A stretch of 64,000 nucleotides of DNA from Lysinibacillus odysseyi 34hs-1 = NBRC 100172 (GCF_001591965.1 NZ_BCVX01000010.1:1-64000), one strand, 5' to 3'; shown: positions 51,835-61,450, numbered from the stretch's first letter. Notes: generated by a model not told the origin, from the sequence alone. Numbers and translations: made by a program.

Positions 51835-53079
51835 CTAATATAACTCTGTTTGCTTCGTTTCTTTTCCTAAAAAAATTACAGCTGCTACTCCGATTAAAAT
51901 AGCTACACAGAAGATAGTAAAAATTGTACCGTATTCGTACCCTCTTCCCAGCATCGCCCCGACAAGGAGAGGGCCAAAAATTCCTCCTACCCGGCCGACT
52001 GCTGCTGCCATTCCTGTCCCTGTAGCGCGCACAATAGCCGGGTATTGCTCAGGGGTATAAGCATACAAAGCTCCCCAGGCACCTAGATTAAAGAAAGATA
52101 ATAGCATACCCGAGATTAGAAGAACCGATATAGTTTCTGCATTTCCAAATACTACAGCACTCGCAGCTGTCCCTGTCAGATACAGTACAAGCACAAATTT
52201 ACGACCGAACTTTTCGATAAACCAGGCTGCTGTAAAATAGCCTGGCAGCTGGGCCAATGTCATTACTAATACATATTTAAAACTGGAAATTAAATCAAAG
52301 CCTTTCCCGACCATCACACTTGGCAGCCAAAGGAACATGCCATAATATGAAAACACTACAGCGAACCATAAAATCCACATCATAAGGGTAGATTTGGCAT
52401 AATCCTTCGACCAAACAGTCGCCATGTTTTGGAAGACCGAGCGTTTTTCCGATCTAGCCTTTACAGCAAACTGTGGAGAATCCGGTAACTTTAAACGAAT
52501 ATATACAGCGTAAAAGGCCGGTAATGCTGTCAATAACAAAGCAATTCGCCATCCTTCAACAGGCCAGAAATCTGCCGGTATGACAAAATAAGAAATAACC
52601 GCTGCTATAAGCCATCCTCCTGCCCAAAAGCTTTCAAGCAATACGACAATCCGCCCGCGTTCCTCTGCTTCTACACTTTCCGAAACAAGAGTCGATGCAA
52701 CAGGCAGTTCGCCGCCAAGTCCCATTCCGATTAAAAACCTTAAAATGAGAAATACCGTTAATGTCGTAGCGAAAGCTGAAATACCGCTTGCTACGGAAAA
52801 AAGGATTAGTGTCCACATAAAAATTTGCTTGCGGCCTATTTTATCTGCCAGCACACCAAACAGCAATGCACCGACTGCCATCCCGATGGAATTGACACTG
52901 CCAATCCATCCCATCTGCGTAGAATTCAATCCCCAATCCGTACTGATTGCTGCAATGACAAATGATAGGATTCCGACATCCATCGCATCAAACATCCATC
53001 CTACCCCTGCTACACCTAATAACTTGTTACGGGAAAGAGGCTGTGCATTTGCCATTGCTTGTTTTTTTACTTGTACCAT
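51835..53079 (-). CDS. niaP: MFS transporter, NiaP-like (niacin uptake)
   Basis: 414 residues, twelve membrane segments. MFS motifs GVLADKIGRKQIF and GGELPVASTLVSE, and the C-terminal tail GKETKQTELY. It closely matches B. subtilis NiaP (YceI) over its length, e.g. LGVAGVGWMFDAMDVGILSF, GWIGSVNSIGMAVGALLFG, LLSFFNLGAWGALYAYTPEQYPA. Niacin import is inferred from that likeness. The ATG at 53079 follows AGGTG by 6 bases. No NiaR gene nearby. Confidence 0.9.
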   Translation of the reverse strand: MVQVKKQAMANAQPLSRNKLLGVAGVGWMFDAMDVGILSFVIAAISTDWGLNSTQMGWIGSVNSIGMAVGALLFGVLADKIGRKQIFMWTLILFSVASGISAFATTLTVFLILRFLIGMGLGGELPVASTLVSESVEAEERGRIVVLLESFWAGGWLIAAVISYFVIPADFWPVEGWRIALLLTALPAFYAVYIRLKLPDSPQFAVKARSEKRSVFQNMATVWSKDYAKSTLMMWILWFAVVFSYYGMFLWLPSVMVGKGFDLISSFKYVLVMTLAQLPGYFTAAWFIEKFGRKFVLVLYLTGTAASAVVFGNAETISVLLISGMLLSFFNLGAWGALYAYTPEQYPAIVRATGTGMAAAVGRVGGIFGPLLVGAMLGRGYEYGTIFTIFCVAILIGVAAVIFLGKETKQTELY

Positions 53080-53181
53080 TCTATTCACCTGTCTTTACAC
53101 TTGACGTTACTTAGTTACTATACATTTGTTTCGAGAAAGTGACAATAGAAAACTTTAAATATCCCATTGTTTCGACTATTT

Positions 53182-53204
53182 ATCTATTTCCTATTGAAAT
53201 AGAT
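53182..53204. promoter_or_regulatory. Inverted repeat upstream of thrC
   Basis: Perfect ATCTATTTC / GAAATAGAT with a 5-base centre, followed by TTTTTCG. Either an operator or a weak terminator about 75 bases before thrC. Confidence 0.45.
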
Positions 53205-53278
53205 TTTTCGTAGGAGTACAATGTCTTGTATAAAAAAACAAATGTTCATCCAGTGAGCACAAAGGAGCTTGTTTTGTT

Positions 53279-54331
53279 ATGTGGAAAGGTTTAATTGAAG
53301 AATATAAACAATATTTACCTGTTACCGAAAATACACCCCCTTTAACTTTAAATGAAGGAAATACCCCTCTTGTCCACCTGGTCAATCTTTCAAAAGAACT
53401 GGGGATTGAGCTATACGGAAAAATAGAGGGGGCAAACCCAACCGGTTCCTTTAAAGATCGTGGAATGGTTTTTGCGGTAGCTAAAGCGGTTGAAGAGGGT
53501 TCAAAATGTGTCATTTGTGCCTCTACCGGCAATACATCGGCTGCAGCAGCAGCCTATGCTGCCCGTGCAGGTATCCAGTCTATTGTTGTCATTCCAAAAG
53601 GGAAAGTTGCTCTTGGTAAGCTGGCACAGGCTTGCATGTACGGGGCTAAAATTATTGAAATAGACGGCAATTTTGATGACGCTCTAAATATTGTGCGGCA
53701 AGTTTCTGAGACAACAGCCGTATCACTTGTAAACTCTGTAAACCCGTACCGGATTGAAGGCCAAAAAACAGCATCTTTTGAAATTGTAGATGGATTAGGA
53801 AAAGCACCTGATTTCCTCTGTATCCCTGTTGGTAATGCGGGGAACATTACAGCCTATTGGAAAGGCTTTAAAGAATATAATGACGCCAAAAATACGGGGC
53901 TTCCAAAAATGTTCGGGTTCGAAGCTGAAGGCGCTGCGGCCATTGTAAAAGGAGAACCAATCGCTAATCCTGAAACTGTGGCTACAGCTATCCGGATCGG
54001 TAATCCTGCCAGTTGGAAGCTTGCAGAGGCTGCAAGAGATGAATCCGACGGCATTATCGATATGGTGACAGATGCAGAAATTCTTGAAGCCTATAAACTG
54101 ATTGCTGGCAAAGAAGGCATTTTTGTGGAACCCGGCTCAGCCGCTTCCCTTGCCGGTGTTATTAAATCCGTAAAATCCGGTAAAATCCCGGCAGGCAGTC
54201 AGGTAGTAACAGTGTTTACCGGAAACGGCTTAAAAGACCCCGATACAGCGATGAGTGTTTCTACGATTGACCTTATCTCCTTGAAAAATGAGGAAAAAGA
54301 AATTCGTGAATATATTGAGGGCATCTTATGA
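53279..54331 (+). CDS. thrC: Threonine synthase
   Basis: 350 residues, PLP fold-type II. The PLP lysine is in [11 protein letters not shown] near residue 60; PLP-phosphate loop [17 protein letters not shown] near 185; late [10 protein letters not shown]. It makes threonine from O-phosphohomoserine. ATG at 53279 with AAGGAG 11 bases upstream. Overlaps thrB by 4 bases (ATGA). Homoserine dehydrogenase, usually before it in Bacillus, is absent. Confidence 0.97.
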   Translation: MWKGLIEEYKQYLPVTENTPPLTLNEGNTPLVHLVNLSKELGIELYGKIEGANPTGSFKDRGMVFAVAKAVEEGSKCVICASTGNTSAAAAAYAARAGIQSIVVIPKGKVALGKLAQACMYGAKIIEIDGNFDDALNIVRQVSETTAVSLVNSVNPYRIEGQKTASFEIVDGLGKAPDFLCIPVGNAGNITAYWKGFKEYNDAKNTGLPKMFGFEAEGAAAIVKGEPIANPETVATAIRIGNPASWKLAEAARDESDGIIDMVTDAEILEAYKLIAGKEGIFVEPGSAASLAGVIKSVKSGKIPAGSQVVTVFTGNGLKDPDTAMSVSTIDLISLKNEEKEIREYIEGIL

Positions 54332-55230
54332 GCACTAAATGGCGTATTACAGTCCCGGGAAGTACAGCCAACTTAGGCCCTGGCTTCGACTCTGTCGGGC
54401 TTGGTTTATCACTTTACCTTAGTTTAACTGTCACTTTAGCGGATGAGTGGAAATTCACCCATAAAGGGCCTCATGTACCAACAGACACAACGGTTGAGAA
54501 TCATTTAATTTACAAAATCGCTAATGAAGTAGCAGAGAAATTCGGCCATCAACTACCGGCCTGCCATGTCGAAATGACAAGCGAGCTGCCATTAGCACGT
54601 GGTTTAGGAAGTAGTGCAGCAGCAATTGTGGGAGCAATCGAACTAGCTGACGCTGTATGTGGATTAAAGCTATCTATACAGGACAAGTTAAATATCTCTT
54701 CACAAATTGAAGGACATCCTGATAATGCTACAGCATCTGTACTTGGTGGTCTGACGGTATCAGCCATGGGTGAAAACGGAGTTGTTGATACAATTCATAT
54801 ACCAGCGCTGGGTGCCTCATTTGTTGTGTATATTCCACAGGTAGAATTAAAAACCGCCGAAGCCCGAAGTGTTCTTCCTTCTCAATTTGATCGCGGCTAT
54901 GCAGTACGAGCAAGCGCAAGTGCCAATATGCTGGCTGCTGCTTTAATGATCAAGGATTATGAAAGAATAGGACGTTATATGGAACAGGATTTATGGCATG
55001 AACCATTTCGTGCTAAACTAATCCCTGCCTATAATGCTATTCGTGAGGCTGCAAAACAAGCTGGCGCTTATGGTACAGCATTAAGTGGGGCTGGCCCTAC
55101 TCTTATTTCGCTCATACCAGATGAATTGGCGGCACAATTTTTATCTTTGATGAAAAAAACATTTCCCGAGCATACGATTTTATTGACAAAGGCTGCTCCA
55201 GCCGGTGTTACGACTCAAGTATTCTATTAA
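54328..55230 (+). CDS. thrB: Homoserine kinase
   Basis: 300 residues, GHMP kinase. N-terminal [26 protein letters not shown] loop [21 protein letters not shown], and C-terminal [17 protein letters not shown]. Phosphorylates homoserine, giving the ThrC substrate. Start overlaps the thrC stop, so the two are coupled. Confidence 0.97.
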   Translation: MSTKWRITVPGSTANLGPGFDSVGLGLSLYLSLTVTLADEWKFTHKGPHVPTDTTVENHLIYKIANEVAEKFGHQLPACHVEMTSELPLARGLGSSAAAIVGAIELADAVCGLKLSIQDKLNISSQIEGHPDNATASVLGGLTVSAMGENGVVDTIHIPALGASFVVYIPQVELKTAEARSVLPSQFDRGYAVRASASANMLAAALMIKDYERIGRYMEQDLWHEPFRAKLIPAYNAIREAAKQAGAYGTALSGAGPTLISLIPDELAAQFLSLMKKTFPEHTILLTKAAPAGVTTQVFY

Positions 55231-55236
55231 AAGTAC

Positions 55237-55264
55237 AACCGCCTTGTGCAAAGGGCGGTTTTTA
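55237..55264 (+). terminator. Terminator after thrB
   Basis: Stem ACCGCC / GGGCGGT with a short loop, then TTTTTAA. Confidence 0.8.
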
Positions 55265-55372
55265 ATCTCATACAAAAGTCTGAATTTTCATTAAAGTCTC
55301 TTCTTTTATGCATACTCTCGCTAATTTTGGGGTATATTTACTAGATATCAAGAAAGAAAGGGGAAATGGAAA

Positions 55373-56023
55373 ATGAAAATTGGTTTAATCGCTGCATCTG
55401 GTAAAGCAGGAAGCCATATTTTACGTGAGGCACTCATGAGAGAGCATGACGTAACAGCTATTGTCATGAACAAGGCCAACTTAAGGGTAAATGACGTCGA
55501 AACGTTGGAAAAAGATCTATTCCACTTAACAAGGGAAGATATCGAGCCGTTTGATGTGCTGATTAATGCATTTGCCCCGATTAATAATGATGACGCCTAC
55601 TTGCATGTGGAAGCAGGCAGGCATTTAATTTCTATTATGGAAGGTACAGAAAAGAAATTATTCGTTGTCGGCAGCTCAGGCTGTCTTTATGTTGATAAAG
55701 ACCATTCCATTCGTCTAATGGAGCATAAGGATTATCCGGAGCACCTGCGTGAATCTGCCAAGTATCAGCTGCAAAATTTACAAGATTTGAAGAATTCATC
55801 AATTAAATGGACGTTCTTAAGTCCGTCGGCTATGTTTGACTCAGAGGGCCCCCGTACTGGCCACTACATTATCGGAAGCCAGCGTCTAGTTGTCAACTCA
55901 CAGTTTAACAGCTACATCAGCTATGCAGATTTTGCAGTAGCTGTTATTGATGAATTAGAAAATTCAAATCATGTAAATACCCTTTTTACTGTTGCCTCTG
56001 AAAACGTTACATCTGCATCGTAA
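55373..56023 (+). CDS. NAD(P)-binding protein, YwnB/NmrA-like
   Basis: 216 residues, Rossmann fold: IGLIAASGKAGSHILREALMREHDVTAIVMNK, then DVLINAFAPI, LFVVGSSGCLYVD and WTFLSPSAMFDSEGPRTGHY. Atypical short-chain dehydrogenase type like YwnB; no catalytic Tyr-x-x-x-Lys pair clearly placed. Substrate unknown. ATG at 55373 with GAAAGGGG upstream. Confidence 0.87.
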   Translation: MKIGLIAASGKAGSHILREALMREHDVTAIVMNKANLRVNDVETLEKDLFHLTREDIEPFDVLINAFAPINNDDAYLHVEAGRHLISIMEGTEKKLFVVGSSGCLYVDKDHSIRLMEHKDYPEHLRESAKYQLQNLQDLKNSSIKWTFLSPSAMFDSEGPRTGHYIIGSQRLVVNSQFNSYISYADFAVAVIDELENSNHVNTLFTVASENVTSAS

Positions 56024-56025
56024 AT

Positions 56026-56056
56026 AAAGGTGTTCGCATACGCGCGAACACCTTTT
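56026..56056. terminator. Terminator between the YwnB-like gene and the ZIP gene
   Basis: Stem AAAGGTGTTCGC / GCGAACACCTTT with a 4-6-base loop; serves both convergent genes. Confidence 0.9.
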
Positions 56057-56079
56057 ATGTGCAGGTTCTCTTTTTCCTC

Positions 56080-56898
56080 CTATGCAAGCAGTACAAGGCT
56101 GACTGCCATTACTGCCATCCCCCCCACGAGACCATAAATAGATAAATGTGTTTCATCATATCTTTTTGCTGCTGGGAGCAATTCATCTAAAGAAATAAAC
56201 ACCATAATTCCGGCAACCCCCGCAAAAATAACCCCAAACATAACATCTGTCAAAAAATTCATTAGGACCAAATAAGCAACGATAGCCCCAACCGGTTCAG
56301 CCAGTCCTGATAAAAAAGAAAGCTTGAATGCCTTCATTCGGTTACCTGTTGCATAAAAGATCGGTACTGCTACCGCAATTCCCTCCGGAATATTATGAAT
56401 GGCTACAGCTACAGCTATTGCAATCCCAAGACTTGGATCCTGCAAAGCGGACATAAAGGTTGCAATCCCCTCCGGAAAGTTATGGATAGCGATGGCCAGA
56501 GCAGCGAAGGTTCCCATCTTCATCAGCTTATCGGCGTCGGCGATTGTTGATTGCGCCTCTGCCTTGTTAATATCTTCTACCATTCGGACCTCATGCGGAT
56601 TGTTTTTGTTTGGGATAAACTTATCAATCAGCGCAATCAGCAGCATGCCACCAAAGAAACCGACTAGTGTCATCCAATATCCCTGTGTCTCACCTAAAGC
56701 AGCCGTTAAGGAATCTTTTGCTTTTACAAAGATTTCAATAAGCGAAACATAGATCATTACCCCGGCTGAAAACCCCAATGCAAAAGATAAAAATTTTGTA
56801 TTAGTACGCGAGGTAAAAAAAGCAATTAAACTACCTACTCCTGTCGCAAGACCGGCGAACAAGGTCAGCCCAATTGCCAGCAGCACATTTTCTTCCAT
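56080..56898 (-). CDS. zupT: ZIP family metal transporter, ZupT type
   Basis: 272 residues, eight membrane segments. Two signature motifs AIAIHNFPEGIATFMSAL and AVAIHNIPEGIAVAVPI with metal-binding His, Asn, Pro, Glu; variable acidic loop MVEDINKAEAQSTIADADK. Imports Zn and other divalent metals. I chose the ATG at 56898 with AAGGGG 10 bases upstream. A promoter at 56936-56964 excludes the longer reading frame. No Zur box seen. Confidence 0.93.
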   Translation of the reverse strand: MEENVLLAIGLTLFAGLATGVGSLIAFFTSRTNTKFLSFALGFSAGVMIYVSLIEIFVKAKDSLTAALGETQGYWMTLVGFFGGMLLIALIDKFIPNKNNPHEVRMVEDINKAEAQSTIADADKLMKMGTFAALAIAIHNFPEGIATFMSALQDPSLGIAIAVAVAIHNIPEGIAVAVPIFYATGNRMKAFKLSFLSGLAEPVGAIVAYLVLMNFLTDVMFGVIFAGVAGIMVFISLDELLPAAKRYDETHLSIYGLVGGMAVMAVSLVLLA

Positions 56899-56935
56899 GC
56901 AGTAAGTCCCCTTCATATTCCAGTTTGTTATTTGT

Positions 56936-56964
56936 ATTATATACACTTTGTTTCCTATGTGCAA
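56936..56964 (-). promoter_or_regulatory. SigA promoter of zupT
   Basis: Minus-strand TTGCAC (56959-56964), 17-base spacer, TATAAT (56936-56941). Confidence 0.78.
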
Positions 56965-57022
56965 ATCTTTTTCGTATATTTAACTTCCCTAACGCAATCA
57001 AACCTCCCTATCTGTTAAAAAA

Positions 57023-57062
57023 ACAAAAAAGATACCATATATTATGCTCATGGTATCTTTTC
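57023..57062 (-). terminator. Terminator after floT
   Basis: Minus-strand stem AGATACCAT / ATGGTATCT with an 11-base loop, then TTTTTTG. Confidence 0.9.
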
Positions 57063-57075
57063 AGTAATGACACAT

Positions 57076-58530
57076 TTATTTTCCGCTGACATAGCCTTCA
57101 ATCAATTGTTTAACATCAATTCCCGATGATTCTTTCAAACTCTCCTGAAGAGTTGCCATCAGGTCTGTTGCATAAGAAGTGACCTTGTTGGCGCCGCCTC
57201 CTGATCCTCCTCCTGTATCGACTACTGTAATCTTATCGATATTTGATAGAGGAGCAGCAATCTGCTTAGCATATTCTGGCATCATACGGATAATCATATC
57301 CAAAATAGCTGCCTGTCCGTATTGCTCAAACGCTTCTGCAATTTTTTGCTTTGCTTCCGCCTCTGCTAGACCACGTAGACGAATAATTTCTGCCTCTGTT
57401 GTTCCTTGGGCCTTTTCTGCTTCCGCTTTTGCCAGTCCATCAAGGCGGATTTTCTCCGCTTCTGCCTGGGCCTGTGCTTCGATACGATATTTTTCTGCCT
57501 CTGCCTGTGCAATTTGCTTCATCTTATCAGCCGCTGCCTGCTGTTCGATCGCATATCGCTCTGCGTCTGCCTTTTTCTTCACTTCTGAATCATATTGCCG
57601 CTCTCGACGCAGAATCTCCCGCTCTTCTAGCTCAATCTGCTTTTGACGCTCGATAATCTGGATTTGCATTTCCTGCTCTTTAACTTCTTGTTTCGCACGC
57701 GCTTGCTCTAAATCATAGGCTTGGTCTGCACGTGCTTTTGCAATATCCTGCTCTCGGCGGAACTCTGCCACTTTTAACTGATTCTCTTTTTCAGACTCGG
57801 CAATTTCTGTTGCGCGTTCCAGTTCAGCTTTTTGGGCTTCTTGATCTGCCTGCGCCCTGCGAATACGTGTTTCTTTTTCTGCCTCTGCCGTCGCAATATC
57901 TGCATCTCTTTTTACTTGGGCAATACGAGGCTTACCTAGCGACTCCAAATAGCCATTTTTATCCCGGACATCTTTGATTGTAAACGAGACAATTACTAAT
58001 CCCATCTTCGCTAAATCCTGAGATGCTACCCGCTGTACTTCTTGTGAGAATTTATCTCGATTCTTATAAATTTCCTCTACGGTCATGGAGCCTAAAATAG
58101 AACGCAGATGGCCTTCAAGAACTTCCCGTGCCTCCGCTTCACGCTCACTCTTTTCTTTTCCCAAAAACTGTTCGGCTGCTGTTGCAATCTCGCCGATCGA
58201 GCTGCCGATTTTAATAATGGCCGTACCGTCCGCCATGACAGGCACCCCTTGCTCTGTATAAACTTCCGGCGTTGTTACCTCTAATTTGCTTGATAGTAAA
58301 GATAATGGTTCAGACTGTTGAAAGACCGGGAATATAAAGGCGCCGCCTCCCCGAATAATTTTTATTTTATTGCCCGAGTCATCGGTATGAACATTTTTAT
58401 TTCCTAAATAGCTTCCTGTAACAATCAATGCCTCATCAGGACCGGCTGTCTTATACTTCGCTATATATACTGCTACGATAGCTAATAATAAGAAAACAAC
58501 AACCCCAATGGCAATAAAGACTCCGATCAT
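57076..58530 (-). CDS. floT: Flotillin FloT (YuaG)
   Basis: 484 residues. N-terminal membrane hairpin/helix (about 3-24), SPFH/PHB domain (about 35-200: GGGAFIFPVFQQSEPLSLLSSKLEV), then a long flotillin coiled coil with repeated AEAE and heptads (200-420) and a C-terminal oligomerisation part. A Gly-rich break (GGGSGGGAN) precedes the tail. Scaffolds functional membrane microdomains. Second gene behind yuaF, 18 bases after it. Confidence 0.95.
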   Translation of the reverse strand: MIGVFIAIGVVVFLLLAIVAVYIAKYKTAGPDEALIVTGSYLGNKNVHTDDSGNKIKIIRGGGAFIFPVFQQSEPLSLLSSKLEVTTPEVYTEQGVPVMADGTAIIKIGSSIGEIATAAEQFLGKEKSEREAEAREVLEGHLRSILGSMTVEEIYKNRDKFSQEVQRVASQDLAKMGLVIVSFTIKDVRDKNGYLESLGKPRIAQVKRDADIATAEAEKETRIRRAQADQEAQKAELERATEIAESEKENQLKVAEFRREQDIAKARADQAYDLEQARAKQEVKEQEMQIQIIERQKQIELEEREILRRERQYDSEVKKKADAERYAIEQQAAADKMKQIAQAEAEKYRIEAQAQAEAEKIRLDGLAKAEAEKAQGTTEAEIIRLRGLAEAEAKQKIAEAFEQYGQAAILDMIIRMMPEYAKQIAAPLSNIDKITVVDTGGGSGGGANKVTSYATDLMATLQESLKESSGIDVKQLIEGYVSGK

Positions 58531-58548
58531 ATAAATTCCTCCTTATTT

Positions 58549-59073
58549 TTAAGAAAATAAACTTTCATATTCCTGTACATATAAGGTGCCGTTAACCACT
58601 TCGATTACTAGGATTTCTTGGCCATATGGGATACCCTGCTGGTTATAGCCGGCTGCCCGCTTATGGATAATACCATTGCCTGTTTCAATAAGGACTTCTC
58701 CAAATCCATCTACCGGTATAGGTGTAATTACTTTGCCTGTCTGGCCTGCCAGAGATTCCTCTGTATAAGCTAATGAAGTTTCAGCTGACCGTAACGGCAC
58801 AAGAAGAAAATAATAAATGAGAGCTGTACAGATAATTGAAAGGATGATACTGATTAAAAAAACAACTAAATGAGATAAGTTCGAAAAGATTTCTAACATA
58901 TATCCTGCTGCAGCTGTTATTGTAATAAAGGCCAATATAACGGCCGGGTCAAAAAAGGGGATTCCTTCAGCGGCTCCATCAGCTATATCTGCAAAGAACA
59001 AATATAAAACGGTGCAGAGGCCAATCGCAATAACAATCGTTAAATAGATAGTGGAAATCGCTACACCAAACAT
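58549..59073 (-). CDS. NfeD-like membrane protein YuaF
   Basis: 174 residues, the length of B. subtilis YuaF. Three membrane segments (about 8-30, 45-62, 70-92) and a C-terminal OB fold (GKVITPIPVDGFGEVLIETGNG). Partner of flotillin. GGAGG lies 8-11 bases before the GTG/ATG pair at 59076/59073; I took the ATG. Driven by a sigma-W promoter. Confidence 0.92.
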   Translation of the reverse strand: MFGVAISTIYLTIVIAIGLCTVLYLFFADIADGAAEGIPFFDPAVILAFITITAAAGYMLEIFSNLSHLVVFLISIILSIICTALIYYFLLVPLRSAETSLAYTEESLAGQTGKVITPIPVDGFGEVLIETGNGIIHKRAAGYNQQGIPYGQEILVIEVVNGTLYVQEYESLFS

Positions 59074-59110
59074 CACTTGAATCACCTCCCGATTATGTAT
59101 TTACCTTTTA

Positions 59111-59136
59111 TACGGTTAAACTGGTTAAAAGTTTCA
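59111..59136 (-). promoter_or_regulatory. Sigma-W promoter of yuaF-floT
   Basis: Minus-strand TGAAAC (59131-59136), 16-base spacer, CGTA (59111-59114). Exact match to the sigma-W consensus, as for yuaF in B. subtilis. Implies induction by envelope stress. Confidence 0.92.
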
Positions 59137-59153
59137 TTTTTCTGAATTATTTA

Positions 59154-59200
59154 CAAAAAAATCCGAACAGCCGCCATCTCCTCAGCGACTTTCCGGATTC
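59154..59200 (-). terminator. Terminator after the PAP2 gene
   Basis: Minus-strand stem AATCCG / CGGATT with a long loop, then TTTTTTTG; overlaps the last codons. Confidence 0.65.
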
Positions 59201-59781
59201 CCTTTATATTTCCTGTATAAATATGCACACAAGGCAAACCATGCATATGTAAGACTCCATGCAGCTAATACATCGGTTGCAAAATGTCGTCCCTCTGCTA
59301 TTCTTGAAAGTCCTGCTAAAACAGTTAAAACAATAGCGAGGCTCCATAAGGCTATTGTCAAACCCCGGTTTCTCCTATATTCCGTTGCGATATAAACAGC
59401 TGTAAATAATAGCAGTAATGCAATGGTTGTATGAGCAGATGGAAAGCTAAACGTCGTAAGCTGACCCGGCAAATCCGGTCTCGGACGCTCTACAATCCGT
59501 TTGGCGATTTGATTAATTGCAGTGCCACCGCCGATTGAAAATATCACGAATAGCATGCCTCGATAATTACGGCGTACTACATACCAGGCTAACAATACGA
59601 TCGTGACGACAATCATTACTTTCGTTTCCCCAAAAAAATGAAAACCTTCAATGAATCTGTTGCCATATAGCATTCCCGCCATCTTTTTATCTAGAACATG
59701 AAATTTCTCATATGTAAAGCATAAAATTAGAAACACGAATAATGCCGGAATTGCCCCCAAATAAGCCCATTTCTTCAACAC
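59182..59781 (-). CDS. PAP2-family membrane phosphatase
   Basis: 199 residues with about five or six membrane segments. Phosphatase signature in three parts: KRIVERPRP (near residue 90), PSAH (near 114) and SRIAEGRHFATD (near 160). Acts on phosphatidate or undecaprenyl pyrophosphate outside the membrane; sequence does not decide between these. Start GTG or ATG at 59781. Confidence 0.93.
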   Translation of the reverse strand: MLKKWAYLGAIPALFVFLILCFTYEKFHVLDKKMAGMLYGNRFIEGFHFFGETKVMIVVTIVLLAWYVVRRNYRGMLFVIFSIGGGTAINQIAKRIVERPRPDLPGQLTTFSFPSAHTTIALLLLFTAVYIATEYRRNRGLTIALWSLAIVLTVLAGLSRIAEGRHFATDVLAAWSLTYAWFALCAYLYRKYKGNPESR

Positions 59782-59840
59782 TGTATCACCTAACCTTATT
59801 GTTTCATTCTCTGCTATTATAATGTATCATTTTAAGAATT

Positions 59841-59873
59841 AAAAAACGTCCTTTTTATATAAGGACGTTTTTC
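59841..59873 (-). terminator. Terminator after the heme monooxygenase gene
   Basis: Stem AAAACGTCCTT / AAGGACGTTTT with T-run on the minus strand. Confidence 0.9.
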
Positions 59874-59875
59874 TG

Positions 59876-60208
59876 CTATTCAACTACTAGATAGTTTCCA
59901 TGTTCCATATTGATTACATATTCCGGCTTCGGCGGCTTGCCACCGTGCTCCTTAATCTTCGCCTTATGACCGGCAATATGCTCGGGGCTCTTTTCCCAAG
60001 CCTTCCAAGCTTCTTCTGACTCCCAGCGGATAATCATGACAACTTCCTCTTCTCCGCGTGTCACCTTTTTCACTAACAGTTCACGGCTGATAAATCCTTC
60101 ACGCTGCTCGATAAGAGATGGACCTTGATCCGGCTTCTTTTTAAAACGCTCCAGTATTTTATCTGAATTACCTTCTGTTACTGTCCATTTACGAATTTGA
60201 ACAAACAT
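59876..60208 (-). CDS. hmoA: IsdG-family heme-degrading monooxygenase, HmoA type
   Basis: 110 residues, ABM ferredoxin-like fold. Begins MFVQIRKWTVTEGNSDKILERF; conserved EGFISRELLVKK and EVVMIIRWESEEAWKAWEKSPEHIAGH with the heme-binding His. Opens heme to free iron. The ATG at 60208 has AAGGAG 9 bases upstream; earlier codons lack a site. It follows the siderophore-binding gene but after a terminator. Confidence 0.9.
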   Translation of the reverse strand: MFVQIRKWTVTEGNSDKILERFKKKPDQGPSLIEQREGFISRELLVKKVTRGEEEVVMIIRWESEEAWKAWEKSPEHIAGHKAKIKEHGGKPPKPEYVINMEHGNYLVVE

Positions 60209-60290
60209 AATTAATCGCTCCTTTTTATAAGAAAGTGCCTTGGCGTGCCGGGATATAAACCGAACACGTCTATCACTTGCTGTTCTTTTT

Positions 60291-60325
60291 AAAAAGGCAT
60301 GTCCCATCATTGAGACATGCCCCCT
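60291..60325 (-). terminator. Terminator after the siderophore-binding gene
   Basis: Minus-strand perfect stem GGCATGTC / GACATGCC with a 10-base loop, then TTTTT. Confidence 0.92.
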
Positions 60326-60337
60326 TATTATAAAAGA

Positions 60338-61381
60338 TTATTTTAATTCGTTTAAGATTTCATCTAGTTTATCTGCTTCAGTTGTTACACCGTTAGAAGA
60401 GAAGTACCAGTTAACACCATCCAGGTATACGATTTTTCCTTCTTTATAAGCGCGAGTTTTTTTGATGATATCATTTTCAATGTCAGCTTTGATTGTTTCT
60501 ACATCAGAAGCTGTACGGTCAATAATGAATAATACTTCCGGATCTACTGAAAGGATTGACTCATAAGAGAAGTCAGAACCGTGTGCTGATGAGTCAATTT
60601 CAGTTGTCGATGGGACAAAACCAAAGTCATTGTAAACATATGCAAAGCGAGAATCTTTACCATTGTCAAAGCCAGAAAGTTTTTTGTCGTCATACATTGC
60701 TACAAGCGCATTTTCATAATCAGCTGCTTTTTCTTTTACTGCATCTACTTTTTCTTGTAATGACGCTTTTAACTCTTCTGCTTTTTCTTCTTTATCAAAT
60801 ATTTTAGCTGCTAAATCCACTGATTCATATACAGCATCGATATAATTTTCGTTATCAGAGCCAATAAAGATTACATTCGGCGTAATTTCTTTTAACTCTT
60901 CATAGAATGGTGATTGACGACCAGAAATGAAAATAACATCCGGGTTAGCAGCCGCTACTGCCTCAAAGTCGATTTGCTTTAATGTACCCACATCAGCAAC
61001 ATCGCTATTTACATACTTTTCTTTTAAATGCTCTGGCATATTTCCTTTACCGGCGCCAGCAGCAACTCCAACGATACCTTCTACTCCTAATGCATCAAGT
61101 GTATCTAAGAAACCATAGTCAAGCGTAACGATGCGTTCAGGCATTTTTTCTAATGTTACATCTTCAAATGTAATTGTCGTACCTTTTTCTTCATCTTGAC
61201 TTGTTTTAGTCAAAGAAGATACCGTCATTGGGAATGCAGAGTTTTCAGCCGCTTCACTTTGTTCCGTTTGTTTTGTATCATCAGTAGACTCTCCTGATTT
61301 TGTTCCTTCGTCTGAGTTACACGCTGCTAACATTAATGTTAAAGCTGCGACTGCAGATAAATATTTCCACTTCTTCATCAT
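60338..61381 (-). CDS. yclQ: Siderophore-binding lipoprotein, YclQ-like
   Basis: 347 residues. Lipobox LMLAAC with Cys21, a Thr/Glu/Ser linker, then a type III periplasmic-binding fold: RIVTLDYGFLDTLDALGVEGIVGV, FEAVAAANPDVIFISGRQSPFYEELKEI, and FIIDRTASD. Related to the YclQ/FpuA petrobactin (catecholate) binders. Start at the ATG pair 61381/61378 behind AGGAGGAG. Fur-regulated: promoter and three Fur-like boxes upstream. It has its own promoter, apart from the yclNOP-like genes. Confidence 0.92.
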   Translation of the reverse strand: MMKKWKYLSAVAALTLMLAACNSDEGTKSGESTDDTKQTEQSEAAENSAFPMTVSSLTKTSQDEEKGTTITFEDVTLEKMPERIVTLDYGFLDTLDALGVEGIVGVAAGAGKGNMPEHLKEKYVNSDVADVGTLKQIDFEAVAAANPDVIFISGRQSPFYEELKEITPNVIFIGSDNENYIDAVYESVDLAAKIFDKEEKAEELKASLQEKVDAVKEKAADYENALVAMYDDKKLSGFDNGKDSRFAYVYNDFGFVPSTTEIDSSAHGSDFSYESILSVDPEVLFIIDRTASDVETIKADIENDIIKKTRAYKEGKIVYLDGVNWYFSSNGVTTEADKLDEILNELK

Positions 61382-61416
61382 CGTTCGTTCTCCTCCTAAA
61401 ATATACTCCCTTTAAT

Positions 61417-61437
61417 TGAAAATGATTATCATTTCCA
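61417..61437. promoter_or_regulatory. Fur box of the siderophore-binding gene
   Basis: Palindromic core AATGATTATCATT with flanks GAA..TTCC; near-consensus Fur site just downstream of the -10 box. Confidence 0.9.
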
Positions 61438-61450
61438 TTCAACAGTTCTC

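Noticed and set aside
55340-55352. Sigma-B promoter before the YwnB-like gene (GGGTAT)
   Set aside because: No GTTT-type -35 box at 12-16 bases upstream.
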